DNA of 64,000 nucleotides from an uncultured Pedosphaera sp. (GTDB lineage: Bacteria; Verrucomicrobiota; Verrucomicrobiia; Limisphaerales; Pedosphaeraceae), in assembly GCA_903918755.1 (NCBI GenBank), contig CAIXFN010000073.1, positions 116,142 to 180,141 of the forward strand, written 5' to 3'. Within the stretch, counting starts at the first letter, position 1; every line of letters begins with the position of its first letter. Under the pieces are notes generated by a model that made no database searches, was not told the DNA's origin, and was given only the letters and a program-made list of their open reading frames with translations. Position numbers and translations under genes: made by a program. Below are positions 34,147 through 43,136 of this stretch, piece by piece.

Positions 34147-34950
34147 TCAGATAGAACTCAAATGAAACCGAGTAGCTGCGATGGCGTTGGCCGTGTCGCC
34201 ATCGTAAAATAACCGCCGGTATTCCTCGATTTCCAGCAGGTGCTGCCGGATTTGACCGCTTTCGCGCCGGATCAGGTATTTCAACTCCTCCAGGTTGCCC
34301 GACCAGCGGACACCGTTGAAGAATTCCGCGCCGGTGAACTGAGTTTTATAGAGCGCGTTCTGCGTGTAGCAGGAACCGAGGTAGATATATTCGAGCCCCT
34401 GCTCCTGAAAGAAACCAACCGCAGCGGTCATCATGAACATCCCTAAGCTTCGGTTGAAGAAATTCAGATCATAAAAGGAATAATAATAGTGTGCGAGTTT
34501 TTTTGACTCCACATACAAGGTCACCGTTCCGACCTCCCGCGATGTCTTGGTATCGGTAAAAAGCAGTACGTGCGAAGTAACCTTCCCGGCGAAAAGAGAA
34601 TCGAGCCGATCATGCGTCATGGTGCCGTTGCCGAATTTGGCATTCGCGTAGGTTTGGTAGAAATTTCGGCGGCGATCGTTATAATCAAACTCCTGCCGGG
34701 GAATCAGCGCCATCGCCACATCCGGATTCTTGCGTAAAATGCGGCGATTTTCGGCCGATGGTCGGTAGTCCTTCAGGGAAATACGGACGTTCCGGCAGAG
34801 ATAGAACCGGTCGAGGTTGCGGGAGGACGGTAAAAAGCCGCGGCTGAAAAGATCAGCGGGCGTTTCGCCCGCCTCGGGAAAGGCCCAGATTGCGTAGGGA
34901 TAGATGTAGTTGGTGCCATCGGACCGGTGCTCGGAGAACAGCAGCTTCAT
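34147..34950 (-). CDS. Bpt/ATE1-family aminoacyl-tRNA transferase homologue
   Basis: A 267-aa protein that aligns by eye over its length with bacterial Bpt (aspartate/glutamate leucyltransferase) and ATE1. These GNAT-fold enzymes move an amino acid from aminoacyl-tRNA to an amine. The N-terminal half has RNVRISLKDYRPSAENRRIL, matching the family VRVDxxxFRPSxSQRR block. The C-terminal half has HYYYSFYDLNFFNRSLGMF (154-172), then YIYLGSCYTQNALYKTQF (188-205), equivalent to the family FYDP...SLG and YLGY.I..c.kM.YK elements. The N-terminal cysteine cluster of ATE1/Bpt is absent (only Cys52 remains there). Start ATG 34950 overlaps the racemase stop as ATGA, so it is translationally coupled. Its substrate is probably a product of the upstream ATP-grasp/racemase enzymes rather than N-degron proteins; this is inference. 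Confidence 0.7.
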   Translation of the reverse strand: MKLLFSEHRSDGTNYIYPYAIWAFPEAGETPADLFSRGFLPSSRNLDRFYLCRNVRISLKDYRPSAENRRILRKNPDVAMALIPRQEFDYNDRRRNFYQTYANAKFGNGTMTHDRLDSLFAGKVTSHVLLFTDTKTSREVGTVTLYVESKKLAHYYYSFYDLNFFNRSLGMFMMTAAVGFFQEQGLEYIYLGSCYTQNALYKTQFTGAEFFNGVRWSGNLEELKYLIRRESGQIRQHLLEIEEYRRLFYDGDTANAIAATRFHLSSI

Positions 34951-36140
34951 GCCGTTGCGCCTCCATTTATGTAAACGCGCGGCAAGCGTGACCTCCAACC
35001 GGTTAAAACCTCGTAGGACACCGTGCTTTTCCACTGCGCAAGGTCGTGCACCGATATTTCTTCCGCTCCCTGGCGGCCCATTAAAACGGCTTCGTGTCCC
35101 ACCTGGACTTCCGGGTGATCCGTGATATCGACCATGAAAGCATCCATGGCCACACCACCGACCACAGGGGCCCGGTGTCCGCCAAGCAAAACCCAACCCT
35201 GGTTTCGCACCCGCGGGTAACCGTCGCCATAACCGGCGGGGATCACCGCGATACGCCGCGGAGTGCTGGCCTGATAGCGCATCCCGTAGCCCACCGTGTC
35301 GCCGGGTTGGAGGTGCTGCAAGGCGCTGACGCGGGCTTTGACGCTCATGGTTGGTTCAATGCCCGGGAGCCGTCGGCAAGTCTTGGAGGGATATACCCCA
35401 TATTGCAGTATTCCGATCCTGACCATGTTGAGATGCGCTTCCGGCAGATCAAGAAAGCCGCCACTGTTGCAAATGTGGCGATACTTGGTCTGGACCCCTT
35501 GCTGCTCCATCTGTGCCAATACCTGTCGCAGTCTCTCCAGTTGTAGCTGGGCGAACGTTTTGTCCGGCTCATCGGACATGGCGAAATGGCTCAGGACGCC
35601 TTCGAGGTTCAATGACTTATAGTTGTCGATCAAGCGCGCCAGCGCGGGTGCCTCCGTCCACCTGATGCCATAGCGGTTCATGCCCGTGTTGACTTTCAAA
35701 TGCACGGGCAGGCGCCGGTTCGCCTCGGCTGCCAGTTTTGCCAGCGCTGCCACAACCTTGGGCTCGCTGACGCAAATCGTAAGATTGTGCTCCACGCACC
35801 AGGGCAGTTCCGACTCCTCGCGTTCCCCCAACATCAAAATTGGGCAACGGATTCCCGCCCTGCGCAAAGCATCTGCCTCCTCCAGTGTGGTCAATGCCAG
35901 GAATGCGGCCCCGGCGGCGAGGGCCGCCCGCGCCACGGGCAGGGCGCCATGCCCGTAAGCGGCATCCTTCACCACCGAGAGGAAATGCACTCCCTTTGGT
36001 TTATGTTTGGTCAGCATCGCCAGATTGTTTCGAAGGCGGCCAATGTCGATTTCGATCCAGGCTGATCGCGTGGGATGGTCCGAAATTAAGAGGTTAGGCA
36101 TCGGCTCCGTTTCATAACTGGGGATTTCCCGGGGATTCAT
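34947..36140 (-). CDS. Alanine racemase homologue (PLP, fold type III)
   Basis: A 397-aa PLP-dependent alanine racemase family protein. The PLP lysine is Lys58 in SVVKDAAYGHGA (family consensus VVKADAYGHG, with a D/A swap). The barrel also shows VHLKVNTGMNRYG, HFAMSDEPDK, HICNSGGFL and VRIGILQYGVYP. The C-terminal beta domain supplies VGYGMRY (catalytic Tyr region), IPAGYGDGYPR and GGVAMDAFMVDI. ATG 36140 overlaps the ATP-grasp stop as ATGA; the 15-residue longer form runs into the upstream gene. It normally makes D-Ala for peptidoglycan, but its place between a PurD-like ligase and a Bpt-like transferase suggests a dedicated racemase for that pathway. A second housekeeping alr elsewhere in the genome would support this. 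Confidence 0.9.
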   Translation of the reverse strand: MNPREIPSYETEPMPNLLISDHPTRSAWIEIDIGRLRNNLAMLTKHKPKGVHFLSVVKDAAYGHGALPVARAALAAGAAFLALTTLEEADALRRAGIRCPILMLGEREESELPWCVEHNLTICVSEPKVVAALAKLAAEANRRLPVHLKVNTGMNRYGIRWTEAPALARLIDNYKSLNLEGVLSHFAMSDEPDKTFAQLQLERLRQVLAQMEQQGVQTKYRHICNSGGFLDLPEAHLNMVRIGILQYGVYPSKTCRRLPGIEPTMSVKARVSALQHLQPGDTVGYGMRYQASTPRRIAVIPAGYGDGYPRVRNQGWVLLGGHRAPVVGGVAMDAFMVDITDHPEVQVGHEAVLMGRQGAEEISVHDLAQWKSTVSYEVLTGWRSRLPRVYINGGATA

Positions 36141-37450
36141 GACTTGGAATGGACCTTCCCCGCTGCGGGCCTTCCCGGTGGCCACAAACTCTGGCCAATG
36201 TCCGCCCGGAAGTAACTGCCCAGGCTGCGAATCTTTCGGATGTTCCCCAGGGCCTTTGCCATCGCGTCTTCCACGGTGCCAGCAAAGCCAATCACATCGG
36301 CAATGCGCTGCCCGTCGCTCACCATTTTGCCCGTGGCCTCAAGCATGACCTGGTTCCACCAAAGATCACAATCAGGATCGATGGAATTTATCATTTCCAC
36401 GGGCATGGACGGGCCGCTGACCTGAGTGTAGGGATAGCCATACCCGGCGAGTGTGATGGAACACCCAAATTGGAGTCCGGCCTTGAAACGGAGATTTAAT
36501 GGCTTATTGCCTGCCGTGGCCAAGACAATTTCCAACGGATTTTCCAGTAGTCGCAAGATCATCGCGCCCGAAGTCACCCCAATGCGGATGTTGTACTCGA
36601 TTACCCGCCAGCGATCGCGATGGCGAACGGCAGTAACCTGAATGGGACCATGAAAGCCAACTTCACGAAACCATGGCCGCAAAGGGAGGATCAATTCCCG
36701 GGCCAGGCCGTATTTATCGCTCGGATCCAGCTCCACGATCCCGCCCAGCGGGGCGCCCGCCACTATACCCATGTCTCCCGCGAAAGCACGTTTGTATTCC
36801 TGGTTGGTGGCGACGGAATAGACTTCTCCGGCACTGACCAAAGCGATATGCCCAATCTCTGCCCGACCGAGGTAATCCTGCAGAAAAACGCCCTCCGCAT
36901 AGTTGACCCGCTTGAGCCAGGCCCGGGTCTCTGCCACCGTTTCGCAAACAATTGTCTGCACTGGGCTGTTGGGTGAACACAATGGGTTTTTGATGACGTA
37001 CGGACGGGGACGCTTTTTGACGATGCGCTCCGCCGCCAATTGGTTGGCCGCGACAAATGCGGTTGGAACCGGGATGTGGAAATCCCGGCACAGGTCGCGG
37101 GCAAAGTCCCTCTCCCGTTCGATACGCATGCCTTCACCGGTCGCTCCGAAAATGGGTACGCCGGAATCCAGCAATTCGTCCTTCCAATCCATTTGTGCCC
37201 AATCGATGGACATGGGAATCATCAGATTGATGTTCCGCTTCTTTGTCAGGCTGCATGGATTGGGGACTTTAACGCGACTGAACGTTGGTCCTGTCAGGCT
37301 GGGAGGGAAGTGACCGTAATCGCGCGTCAGGTAAGTAGCCACTGCGGCGCCATCTTCCTTGAGAATTTGCGTGGTGCTGTGGGCGAAGGAACCAATGCCC
37401 AGCACCATGATCGAGTTTGGGCGTGCTTGCGCCTTTGCTTTTTGCTTCAT
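36137..37450 (-). CDS. PurD-like ATP-grasp ligase
   Basis: A 437-aa ATP-grasp enzyme related to phosphoribosylamine-glycine ligase (PurD). It has an N-terminal Rossmann-like part (IMVLGIGSFAHSTTQILKED) and the pre-grasp segment GEGMRIERERDFARDLCRDF. The grasp core ends in RVIEYNIRIG (metal-binding Glu/Asn). The PurD C-terminal domain shows GCSITLAGYGYPY and VEDAMAKALGNIRKIRSLGSYFRADIG. The PurD GDPE motif after the EyN element is changed to GVTS, so the glycine/phosphoribosylamine substrates are probably different. ATG 37450 was preferred over the TTG at 37480. First gene of the three-gene coupled operon; it should form an acyl-phosphate and then an amide bond using ATP. Confidence 0.82.
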   Translation of the reverse strand: MKQKAKAQARPNSIMVLGIGSFAHSTTQILKEDGAAVATYLTRDYGHFPPSLTGPTFSRVKVPNPCSLTKKRNINLMIPMSIDWAQMDWKDELLDSGVPIFGATGEGMRIERERDFARDLCRDFHIPVPTAFVAANQLAAERIVKKRPRPYVIKNPLCSPNSPVQTIVCETVAETRAWLKRVNYAEGVFLQDYLGRAEIGHIALVSAGEVYSVATNQEYKRAFAGDMGIVAGAPLGGIVELDPSDKYGLARELILPLRPWFREVGFHGPIQVTAVRHRDRWRVIEYNIRIGVTSGAMILRLLENPLEIVLATAGNKPLNLRFKAGLQFGCSITLAGYGYPYTQVSGPSMPVEMINSIDPDCDLWWNQVMLEATGKMVSDGQRIADVIGFAGTVEDAMAKALGNIRKIRSLGSYFRADIGQSLWPPGRPAAGKVHSKS

Positions 37451-38355
37451 GTGCTTGATTTCGCCAATGTGTGTAAACAAGGAGCGGCCTTGTGATCCAA
37501 AAGTGTTAACATAACAGGTTAGTTATCGCGCCTCACCGTGGAGGTTTCGGGTTGGGCCTCTCCATGGGCAATGTCCACTCGCCAAAAAAGGGGTCTTCAT
37601 AATATATGCGCTGGAACACAGTGCGTCCGTTGCCAGCAATCGCTGCTTCCTTGTATTGGTAATCAGTCTGACGTTCTTAAAACAATATTTGCCTCTAAAG
37701 GTTGAGAAATTCGCACCTGGACATTTGTTCGGGAAAACCGGGTGGGTTCAAATTAATTGAGGTAATCCCTTTAGGAGAGCTGTCGAGCGGCTTTGCCGCC
37801 GGCGAATCGTGTCTTTTCAAGATGGATTAGGCTCTTCAAGTTTACGGTCTTCGGGAGCCAGGGCAGGCTTGTGAGTTTTCCACTTTCGGCAGTCTGCTCC
37901 GGCACGCTGAGCTCACATGCCGGGATCTGGGCGATTTTGCAGTGCGCCGACATGGGGTTGCTCCCCACAGCGGTCCCCCGAACCGCGCGCTGAACTCATG
38001 CAGCGCGATTTTATTTTGTGTCGTGATTCTTGGCATATCAGGAAACGAGGGCTTTTATCCTCGTCCGAGACCCAGCAATTTTCATCCTGACTACATCGAA
38101 TTTCAAGTTGTTTTCTCCGCCAATTTCTCCGTCATTCAGCCTCCCACCGCAACGCCCCAGACCAGGACGGAGCATCTGGAACGGCATTTACTCGGAAAGC
38201 GCAGTCGTATGATTGGCCGTATGAGAACAGCTTACCCAGAGGAATCGAGCACTTGTCGGCCCCCGATTCTGCAGCGGCTTTCCCGGGGCAGAAGCTCACC
38301 GCCGAACGAATATTCTTGGGTTAACCGCACGGTTGCCACACGCTCAAATGCAACC
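37451..38355. other. Long non-coding stretch upstream of the ATP-grasp operon
   Basis: About 900 bp separate the ATP-grasp gene (minus) from the esterase gene (plus). Only short frames occur, for example a 65-codon minus-strand frame at 37771-37968 without recognisable similarity or Shine-Dalgarno. The stretch must contain the operon promoter. A small precursor-peptide gene for the ligase/transferase pair could hide here, but none is convincing. Confidence 0.5.
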
Positions 38356-39303
38356 ATGAGAACCTGTATTCTGGTCTCTTTGCTTTTGTTTGCGCTGGCT
38401 CGCCTCAGCGCTCAGACCAACGCATGGCGGCCCTCTGAAGGGCGGACGCAGATTCCCATCTGGCCGGGAGCGGCTCCTGATGCGCAACCGGCCCCCGGCC
38501 CAGAACGCCTCGTCGTAAGCAAGACCTTGATCGCCGGGCGGCCGTGGGTGTCGGTCGGGAACGTGACGCAGCCCACTCTGACGGTGTATTCGCCCAAAGG
38601 CACAAATACGGGTGTGGCCATGATCGTGTTCCCGGGCGGGGGTTATCACGAGTTGGCGATTGATCTCGAAGGAACCGAGATCTGTGAATGGCTGGCCTCC
38701 AAGGGGATCACGGGCGTGCTGCTGAAATATCGTGCGCCCACCCCGAAGGTCGGGCGGTATCGTGAGTCGCCCCTGGCTTTGCAGGATGCCCAAAGGACGC
38801 TCGGCCTCGTCCGGTTTCGCGCCGGCGAGTGGGGCATTCATCCGAAAAAAATTGGCGTCATCGGGTTTTCCGCTGGTGGCCATTTGGTGGCGGCGATCAG
38901 CACGCATTTCGACCAGCGCACCTATCCGACGGTGGATGCCGCTGACCGGGCAAGTTGTCGCCCGGACTTTGCCATCGCACTTTATCCTGGGCACCTTTCG
39001 CCCTGGTATCCCGACGGACCTGAGTCCTGGGCCAACACCAGGAGTCTGGGATTGAATCCGAACATCACTGTCACCAGCAACACGCCCCCCACATTTCTTT
39101 TGCAGGCTCAGAATGACCCGGTGGACGATGTCAGAAATTCGATGGTTTACTCCCTCGCGCTCCGTAATGCCAGGGTCCCCGTTGAGCTCCACTTTTATGC
39201 GGAGGGAGGGCACGCCTTTGGGTTGCGGCGCACCAGCTTTCCGATTACGGAGTGGCCCGATTTGGTGGAGAAGTGGCTCCGAACGATCGGCGTGACTTTG
39301 TAA
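38356..39303 (+). CDS. Secreted alpha/beta-hydrolase (acetyl-esterase/xylanase-type)
   Basis: From ATG 38356 the protein is 315 aa with a signal peptide (MRTCILVSLLLFALARLSAQ). It has an alpha/beta-hydrolase fold of the BD-FAE/acetylxylan-esterase-like type. The oxyanion loop is FPGGGYH (92-98), the nucleophile Ser172 is in GFSAGGH, the acid is Asp254 in LLQAQNDPVDD and His286 is in EGGHAFG. The mature start TNAWRPSEGRTQIPIWPGAAP is a common signature of this secreted subgroup. It probably removes acetyl or feruloyl groups from plant polysaccharides and so complements the GH2/GH43 enzymes. The open frame continues upstream to 37942 but that part is not similar to the family. Confidence 0.88.
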   Translation: MRTCILVSLLLFALARLSAQTNAWRPSEGRTQIPIWPGAAPDAQPAPGPERLVVSKTLIAGRPWVSVGNVTQPTLTVYSPKGTNTGVAMIVFPGGGYHELAIDLEGTEICEWLASKGITGVLLKYRAPTPKVGRYRESPLALQDAQRTLGLVRFRAGEWGIHPKKIGVIGFSAGGHLVAAISTHFDQRTYPTVDAADRASCRPDFAIALYPGHLSPWYPDGPESWANTRSLGLNPNITVTSNTPPTFLLQAQNDPVDDVRNSMVYSLALRNARVPVELHFYAEGGHAFGLRRTSFPITEWPDLVEKWLRTIGVTL

Positions 39304-39319
39304 TTGCCGACTGGGACCA

Positions 39320-39650
39320 GTAGCCCCACCTGGGCGCTCCATCTCGGCGAAGCACGCTGCCCTGCCGGCGGTATTGGTCAGACTCGGCCAGGGAATCGGC
39401 TTGGGTGAAAATTTCCCGCGTCGGGTCGATTTGCGTCCACAGAGAGGTGCCGATCGCCAGCAGCGCCACCATCGGCACGAAGGGAGCGCTGTCGCTGCCG
39501 AAATGCTGCACGAGGTAACCGAACACCACGGACGAGACGAATGAGCTGGCCTGGGCGGCGGTGTTACCAAACCCCAACACGATTCCCGCGTGCTTCCGTC
39601 CGATGTCCAGCGCTACCGCGCACCTGACGGGTTGCTGGAGCGTCATGCCA
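39320..39650 (-). pseudogene. Truncated MFS transporter (C-terminal remnant)
   Basis: On the minus strand this region encodes the last part of a major-facilitator permease. It shows VALDIGRKHAGIVLGFGNTA, then VSSVVFGYLVQHFGSDSAPF, then a hydrophobic helix and the usual C-terminal WTQIDPTREIF. These match the helix 10-12 region of ACS-type sugar-acid transporters. Helices 1-9 are missing because the poxB gene begins 53 bp away on the same strand. The piece therefore looks like a deletion or rearrangement scar. Confidence 0.75.
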
Positions 39651-39702
39651 CCGTATCGGTGGTTTTGCAACGGTTTGCCTCGCAAGCGGCTGATTGCTCC
39701 GC

Positions 39703-41433
39703 TCACCGCAGGAGGTTCGTTTTTGCGAGATCGAGAATTTTCGAGCCCCGCCCATCCAGGATCGCTTTGATCAGGTAAAGACTGAACCCTTTCATCTGCG
39801 CAAGAGTGATTGTCGGCGGCATGGAAAGTTCCTGGCGATTAACGACCACTTCCACCAGTGCAGGGCCGTCATGTTGGAGCGCCTGGAGCAGCATTGGGCG
39901 CACCTGTTCCGGTGTTTCCGCCTTCAATCCGAGCACGCCAGCCGCTTCCGCCATCTTCGCAAAATCCGGGTTTACCAAATCGGTTGCAAATTCCAAAATT
40001 CCCGCCGCTTTCATTTCGAGTTCAACGAAACCAAGGGAACTGTTGTTGAAGACAATTATTTTCACCGGCAATCGCAATTGACGCAGCGTCAACAAATCGC
40101 CCATCAGCATCGCAATCCCACCGTCACCAGATAGCGTGACGACCTGCCGGCCTGGATGTGAAACTTGCGCACCGATGGCTTGTGGCAGCGCGTTCGCCAT
40201 CGAGCCGTGGTTGAACGAACCGAGCAATCTCCGCTGCCCAGTCATCGTCAAATAGCGCGCCGCCCAAACGGTGGGCGTGCCCACGTCGCAGGCAAAAATG
40301 GCATCTTTTGCCGCCACTTCGTCCAGCACCCGGGTGAGGTATTGTGGATGAATCGGTTTGCGTCCCGGCTCGCCCGTTGCCAGGTCATCAAGTCCTTTGC
40401 GCGCGGATTGGTAGTCTTTCACCGAATCGTCCAAATGGGCGCTAGCCTTTTTCGGTGTGAGCTGAGGCAGCAACGCTGCGAGGGTGGCCTTGACGTCACC
40501 CACGAGGCCGAGGTCCACGCGTGTTCGCCGGCCGATCTGTTCGCCGCGGAGATCCACTTGCACAATCGTCGCGGACTCAGGATAGAATTGCTGATACGGA
40601 AAATCCGTGCCGAGCATGAGCAGCGTGTCGCAATTCATCATCGCGTGATAGCCGGAGGTAAATCCAAGCAGCCCGGTCATGCCCACGTCAAACGGATTGT
40701 CGTATTCGATGAACTCCTTCCCGCGGAGGGTGTGGACGACGGGCGATTTCAACACGTTTGCTGCTGCCATCAATTCAGCGTGGGCGCCCGCACACCCGGC
40801 CCCACCCAAAATAGTCACGCGTTCCGCCTGGTTCAAAATGCCGGCGAGCCGGACGATTTCTTCGTCTGACGGACGAACGGTGGGCTTGGGTTCGTCAAAA
40901 TGAATTCGTGGTTGCCGGCTGGATGACGCGGCACGAAAGCCGACGTCTCCCGGCAGCACGATGACGGCGACCCCGCGTTTCGAGATGGCGGTTTGAATGG
41001 CGATCTCCAAAACGCGCGGCATCTGCTCCGGCTGCGAAACCAGTTCGCAATAATGACTACATTCGCGGAACAGGCTCTCGGGTCGCGTTTCCTGAAAAAA
41101 GTTGCTGCCGATTTCCTCGCTGGTAATGTGCGCCGCGATCGCCAGCACCGGCACGCGGCTGCGATGGCAATCGTATAGTCCGTTGATCAAATGTAAATTG
41201 CCCGGCCCGCAGCTTCCGGCACACACGGCAAGTTTCCCCGTCAAATGTGCCTCTGCGCCGGCGGCGAAAGCCGCGGTTTCCTCGTGCCGCACGCCCGCCC
41301 ATCTTATGTTGTCGCGCGTGCGCAAGGAGTCGGTGATCCCGTTGAGCGAATCTCCGGCCAGACCAAAGATATTTTTCACACCCGCCGCCACCAGCGTGTC
41401 CACGAGTGAATCGGCTACTGTTTTGTTGCTCAA
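39703..41433 (-). CDS. poxB: Pyruvate dehydrogenase (quinone), PoxB-type
   Basis: A 576-aa thiamine-diphosphate enzyme collinear with Escherichia coli PoxB (572 aa), which oxidises pyruvate to acetate and CO2 and passes electrons to ubiquinone at the membrane. Family blocks are GDSLNGITDSL, catalytic Glu51 in RHEETAAFAAGAEA, CAGSCGPGNLHLINGLYDCH, FRECSHYCELVS and the FAD region IVHTLRGKEFIEYDNP-like (VVHTLRGKEFIEYDNP). The ThDP motif is GDGGIAMLMGD...NNSSLGF. The C-terminal KGFSLYLIKAILDGRG matches the lipid-binding tail. The start is TTG at 41433 with AAAGGA about 10 bases upstream; no ATG fits. Confidence 0.95.
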   Translation of the reverse strand: MSNKTVADSLVDTLVAAGVKNIFGLAGDSLNGITDSLRTRDNIRWAGVRHEETAAFAAGAEAHLTGKLAVCAGSCGPGNLHLINGLYDCHRSRVPVLAIAAHITSEEIGSNFFQETRPESLFRECSHYCELVSQPEQMPRVLEIAIQTAISKRGVAVIVLPGDVGFRAASSSRQPRIHFDEPKPTVRPSDEEIVRLAGILNQAERVTILGGAGCAGAHAELMAAANVLKSPVVHTLRGKEFIEYDNPFDVGMTGLLGFTSGYHAMMNCDTLLMLGTDFPYQQFYPESATIVQVDLRGEQIGRRTRVDLGLVGDVKATLAALLPQLTPKKASAHLDDSVKDYQSARKGLDDLATGEPGRKPIHPQYLTRVLDEVAAKDAIFACDVGTPTVWAARYLTMTGQRRLLGSFNHGSMANALPQAIGAQVSHPGRQVVTLSGDGGIAMLMGDLLTLRQLRLPVKIIVFNNSSLGFVELEMKAAGILEFATDLVNPDFAKMAEAAGVLGLKAETPEQVRPMLLQALQHDGPALVEVVVNRQELSMPPTITLAQMKGFSLYLIKAILDGRGSKILDLAKTNLLR

Positions 41434-41547
41434 AATAAAAATCCTTTCAAATTCTCCATATCGTGGACCTCATGGCGACGGTGTTCGGGTACCCGGGAGT
41501 TCCTTGCGGGTCTGCTCGGGATTACTCGATCCCCCAGTGACCTTGTA

Positions 41548-41634
41548 CTAGGACTTAAAGTGGCGGCCAAAATTGGCACCGATGTTGCCGGAACCGATAA
41601 GTGCGATTTTTTCCTTATTTGTAAAGCGTGCCAC
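41548..41634 (-). pseudogene. Rossmann-fold N-terminal relic (F420/NADP oxidoreductase-like)
   Basis: A minus-strand frame from GTG 41634 to a TAG at 41548 encodes about 28 residues ending KIALIGSGNIGANFGRHFKS. The beta-strand plus GSGNIG dinucleotide loop is the start of NADPH-dependent F420-reductase-like or NAD-binding-2 proteins, cut by a stop right after the first helix. No continuation of such a gene is found downstream. It is probably a decayed gene between the poxB and SDR genes. Confidence 0.5.
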
Positions 41635-41848
41635 AGCCGGGTTGCGAATTGGTATCGGGTGATTACCCTATATCCCGAAAAGGTGCTTCCGGATTGTCGG
41701 CCGTTTTCCGCTCGGGAATGAATTCGGTTAATGAATCAACTTAAAGCCGATTCGTGCGCCCATCTTGTGGATTTAGCCAACTTGGATAGTGCTAAAGAAA
41801 GGCGTAAAGTTGAGTAGTCAATTCCCTAAACTCTTCTTTTTGAGTTCA

Positions 41849-42529
41849 TTACCATTCAATCAAATTGCGTTCGCGAAAAAAACCGCCGCTTGGGCCATTT
41901 TCCGGCAAAGTTGCGAGCCAGATGGCGGTGTCCGCGCCTTGTTCAGGCGAAAGAGTCGCGCCTTCGCCGCCCATGCGGGTTCGCACCCAGCCGGGACACA
42001 TGCTGTTTACTTTGACATTGGACGGCAGGTCTTTTGCGAGTGAAAGGGTCAGCGCATTTAAAGCCGCCTTGCTGATCGAATATGCCGCCGGCCCGGTCAG
42101 GCCTTCCGCAAATGAGCCCCAACCAGATGAAACATTAACGATGCGTCCGTAACGGCGCTTGATCATTCCCGGCACGGCCAAACGAATCAAATCAAACGCA
42201 GCCAGGAAGTTGATGCGTAGCGAGGATTGGAACGCTTCTTCCGATAATTCCAACAAATTGCCCTCCTTCAAAACACCGGCGTTGTTGACGAGAATGTCCA
42301 CTGCGCCATGCGCTGCGACGATCGTGGCGTATTGCTTTTGGAGTTGGGCCTGATCCGACAAATCCAACTCCACCGCCACGACGTTGCCCTTGATGCCTGC
42401 CGTCGATTTTTCTCCATTGTGGAGATTTCGGCTGCCAAGCAAGACTTTGATGTCCGGGTGTTTTGCCAGTCCGGCAACGATTGCCAGGCCGATCCCACGG
42501 TTTGCGCCGGTGACCAATGCTGTCTTCAT
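41849..42529 (-). CDS. Short-chain dehydrogenase/reductase (SDR)
   Basis: A 226-aa classical SDR with the NAD(P)-binding TGANRGIG motif at 7-14, NNAG at 82-85, and the catalytic triad Ser134/135, Tyr150 and Lys154 (AAYSISKAAL). PGWVRTRMGG after the active site is also typical, and the length is slightly short at the C terminus (ends RERNLIEW). The bases LGSRN at 31-35 (Arg34) suggest NADP preference. It is related to carbonyl-reductase-like SDRs; substrate unknown. It lies downstream of tRNA-Gly in the same orientation. Confidence 0.92.
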   Translation of the reverse strand: MKTALVTGANRGIGLAIVAGLAKHPDIKVLLGSRNLHNGEKSTAGIKGNVVAVELDLSDQAQLQKQYATIVAAHGAVDILVNNAGVLKEGNLLELSEEAFQSSLRINFLAAFDLIRLAVPGMIKRRYGRIVNVSSGWGSFAEGLTGPAAYSISKAALNALTLSLAKDLPSNVKVNSMCPGWVRTRMGGEGATLSPEQGADTAIWLATLPENGPSGGFFRERNLIEW

Positions 42530-42882
42530 AATCAGGTTTTGGTTTACGAGTTGCTTTGGCTTTTTTTGGAGCTTTGCCCTGACTCCCGCACCGGCAGCTT
42601 GGACCAGCGTGCGCGAGCAGTAGCTCTGAAGGATAGATTTCCTGAAAACGCGTTGGCATCGCGAAGGCGAGAATAGCGCGACCCGTCAGAATTTGAAGCT
42701 TTTTGGCCTGTAATTGCGCGGAACAGAAATTGTTTTGGAAAGGAGACTTGCTTGCGCTTCTTCGCAAGTCGTTGATTACGAATGGCCTGCAGATCGTAGT
42801 CTCGCCTTGGGAAGGTTGCCCTGTCAGCTGCAGCACCCGGTTCGAAGGCTGGCCTGCCAACCTTAACTCTCCGAGCGGAGGC
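42530..42882. other. Intergenic region between tRNA-Gly and SDR gene
   Basis: This 353-bp gap has no supported gene. A long minus-strand frame crossing it and the tRNA gene is a chance frame. The SDR promoter presumably lies here. Confidence 0.5.
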
Positions 42883-42956
42883 TGGAGCGGGTGAAGGGAA
42901 TCGAACCCTCGTCTCAGCCTTGGGAAGGCCACATTCTACCATTGAACCACACCCGC
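42883..42956 (-). tRNA. tRNA-Gly (anticodon CCC)
   Basis: The minus strand folds as a complete tRNA. The acceptor stem is GCGGGTG/CACCCGC and the D arm GTTC...GAAT encloses AATGGTA. The anticodon stem TGGCC/GGCTG carries loop TTCCCAA, placing CCC at 34-36 (window 42922-42924). A 4-nt variable loop and T arm GAGGG-TTCGATT-CCCTT follow. A discriminator T and encoded CCA end the gene (CCA at 42883-42885). It reads the GGG glycine codon, useful in a GC-rich genome. Confidence 0.93.
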
Positions 42957-43136
42957 GTGTTTCGGAATGAGCATTTGCAGATCGCCTGGGAGAAGGCAAG
43001 GCTAATTTTGGAGCAAAGCCCGTTTCCCGGATTCCTCGCGGGCAACGGAAAAGGGGGCGGCTTCAGGGCCACCGCTCGCCGCAAGGGGAGGCGAGCCCCT
43101 GCAAACATTCTGCCGGCTTGACACAGGCCGGGTGGA

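Noticed and set aside
42192..42932. 246-codon minus-strand frame across tRNA-Gly and the SDR start
   Set aside because: It overlaps a clear tRNA and an SDR in another frame; chance frame.
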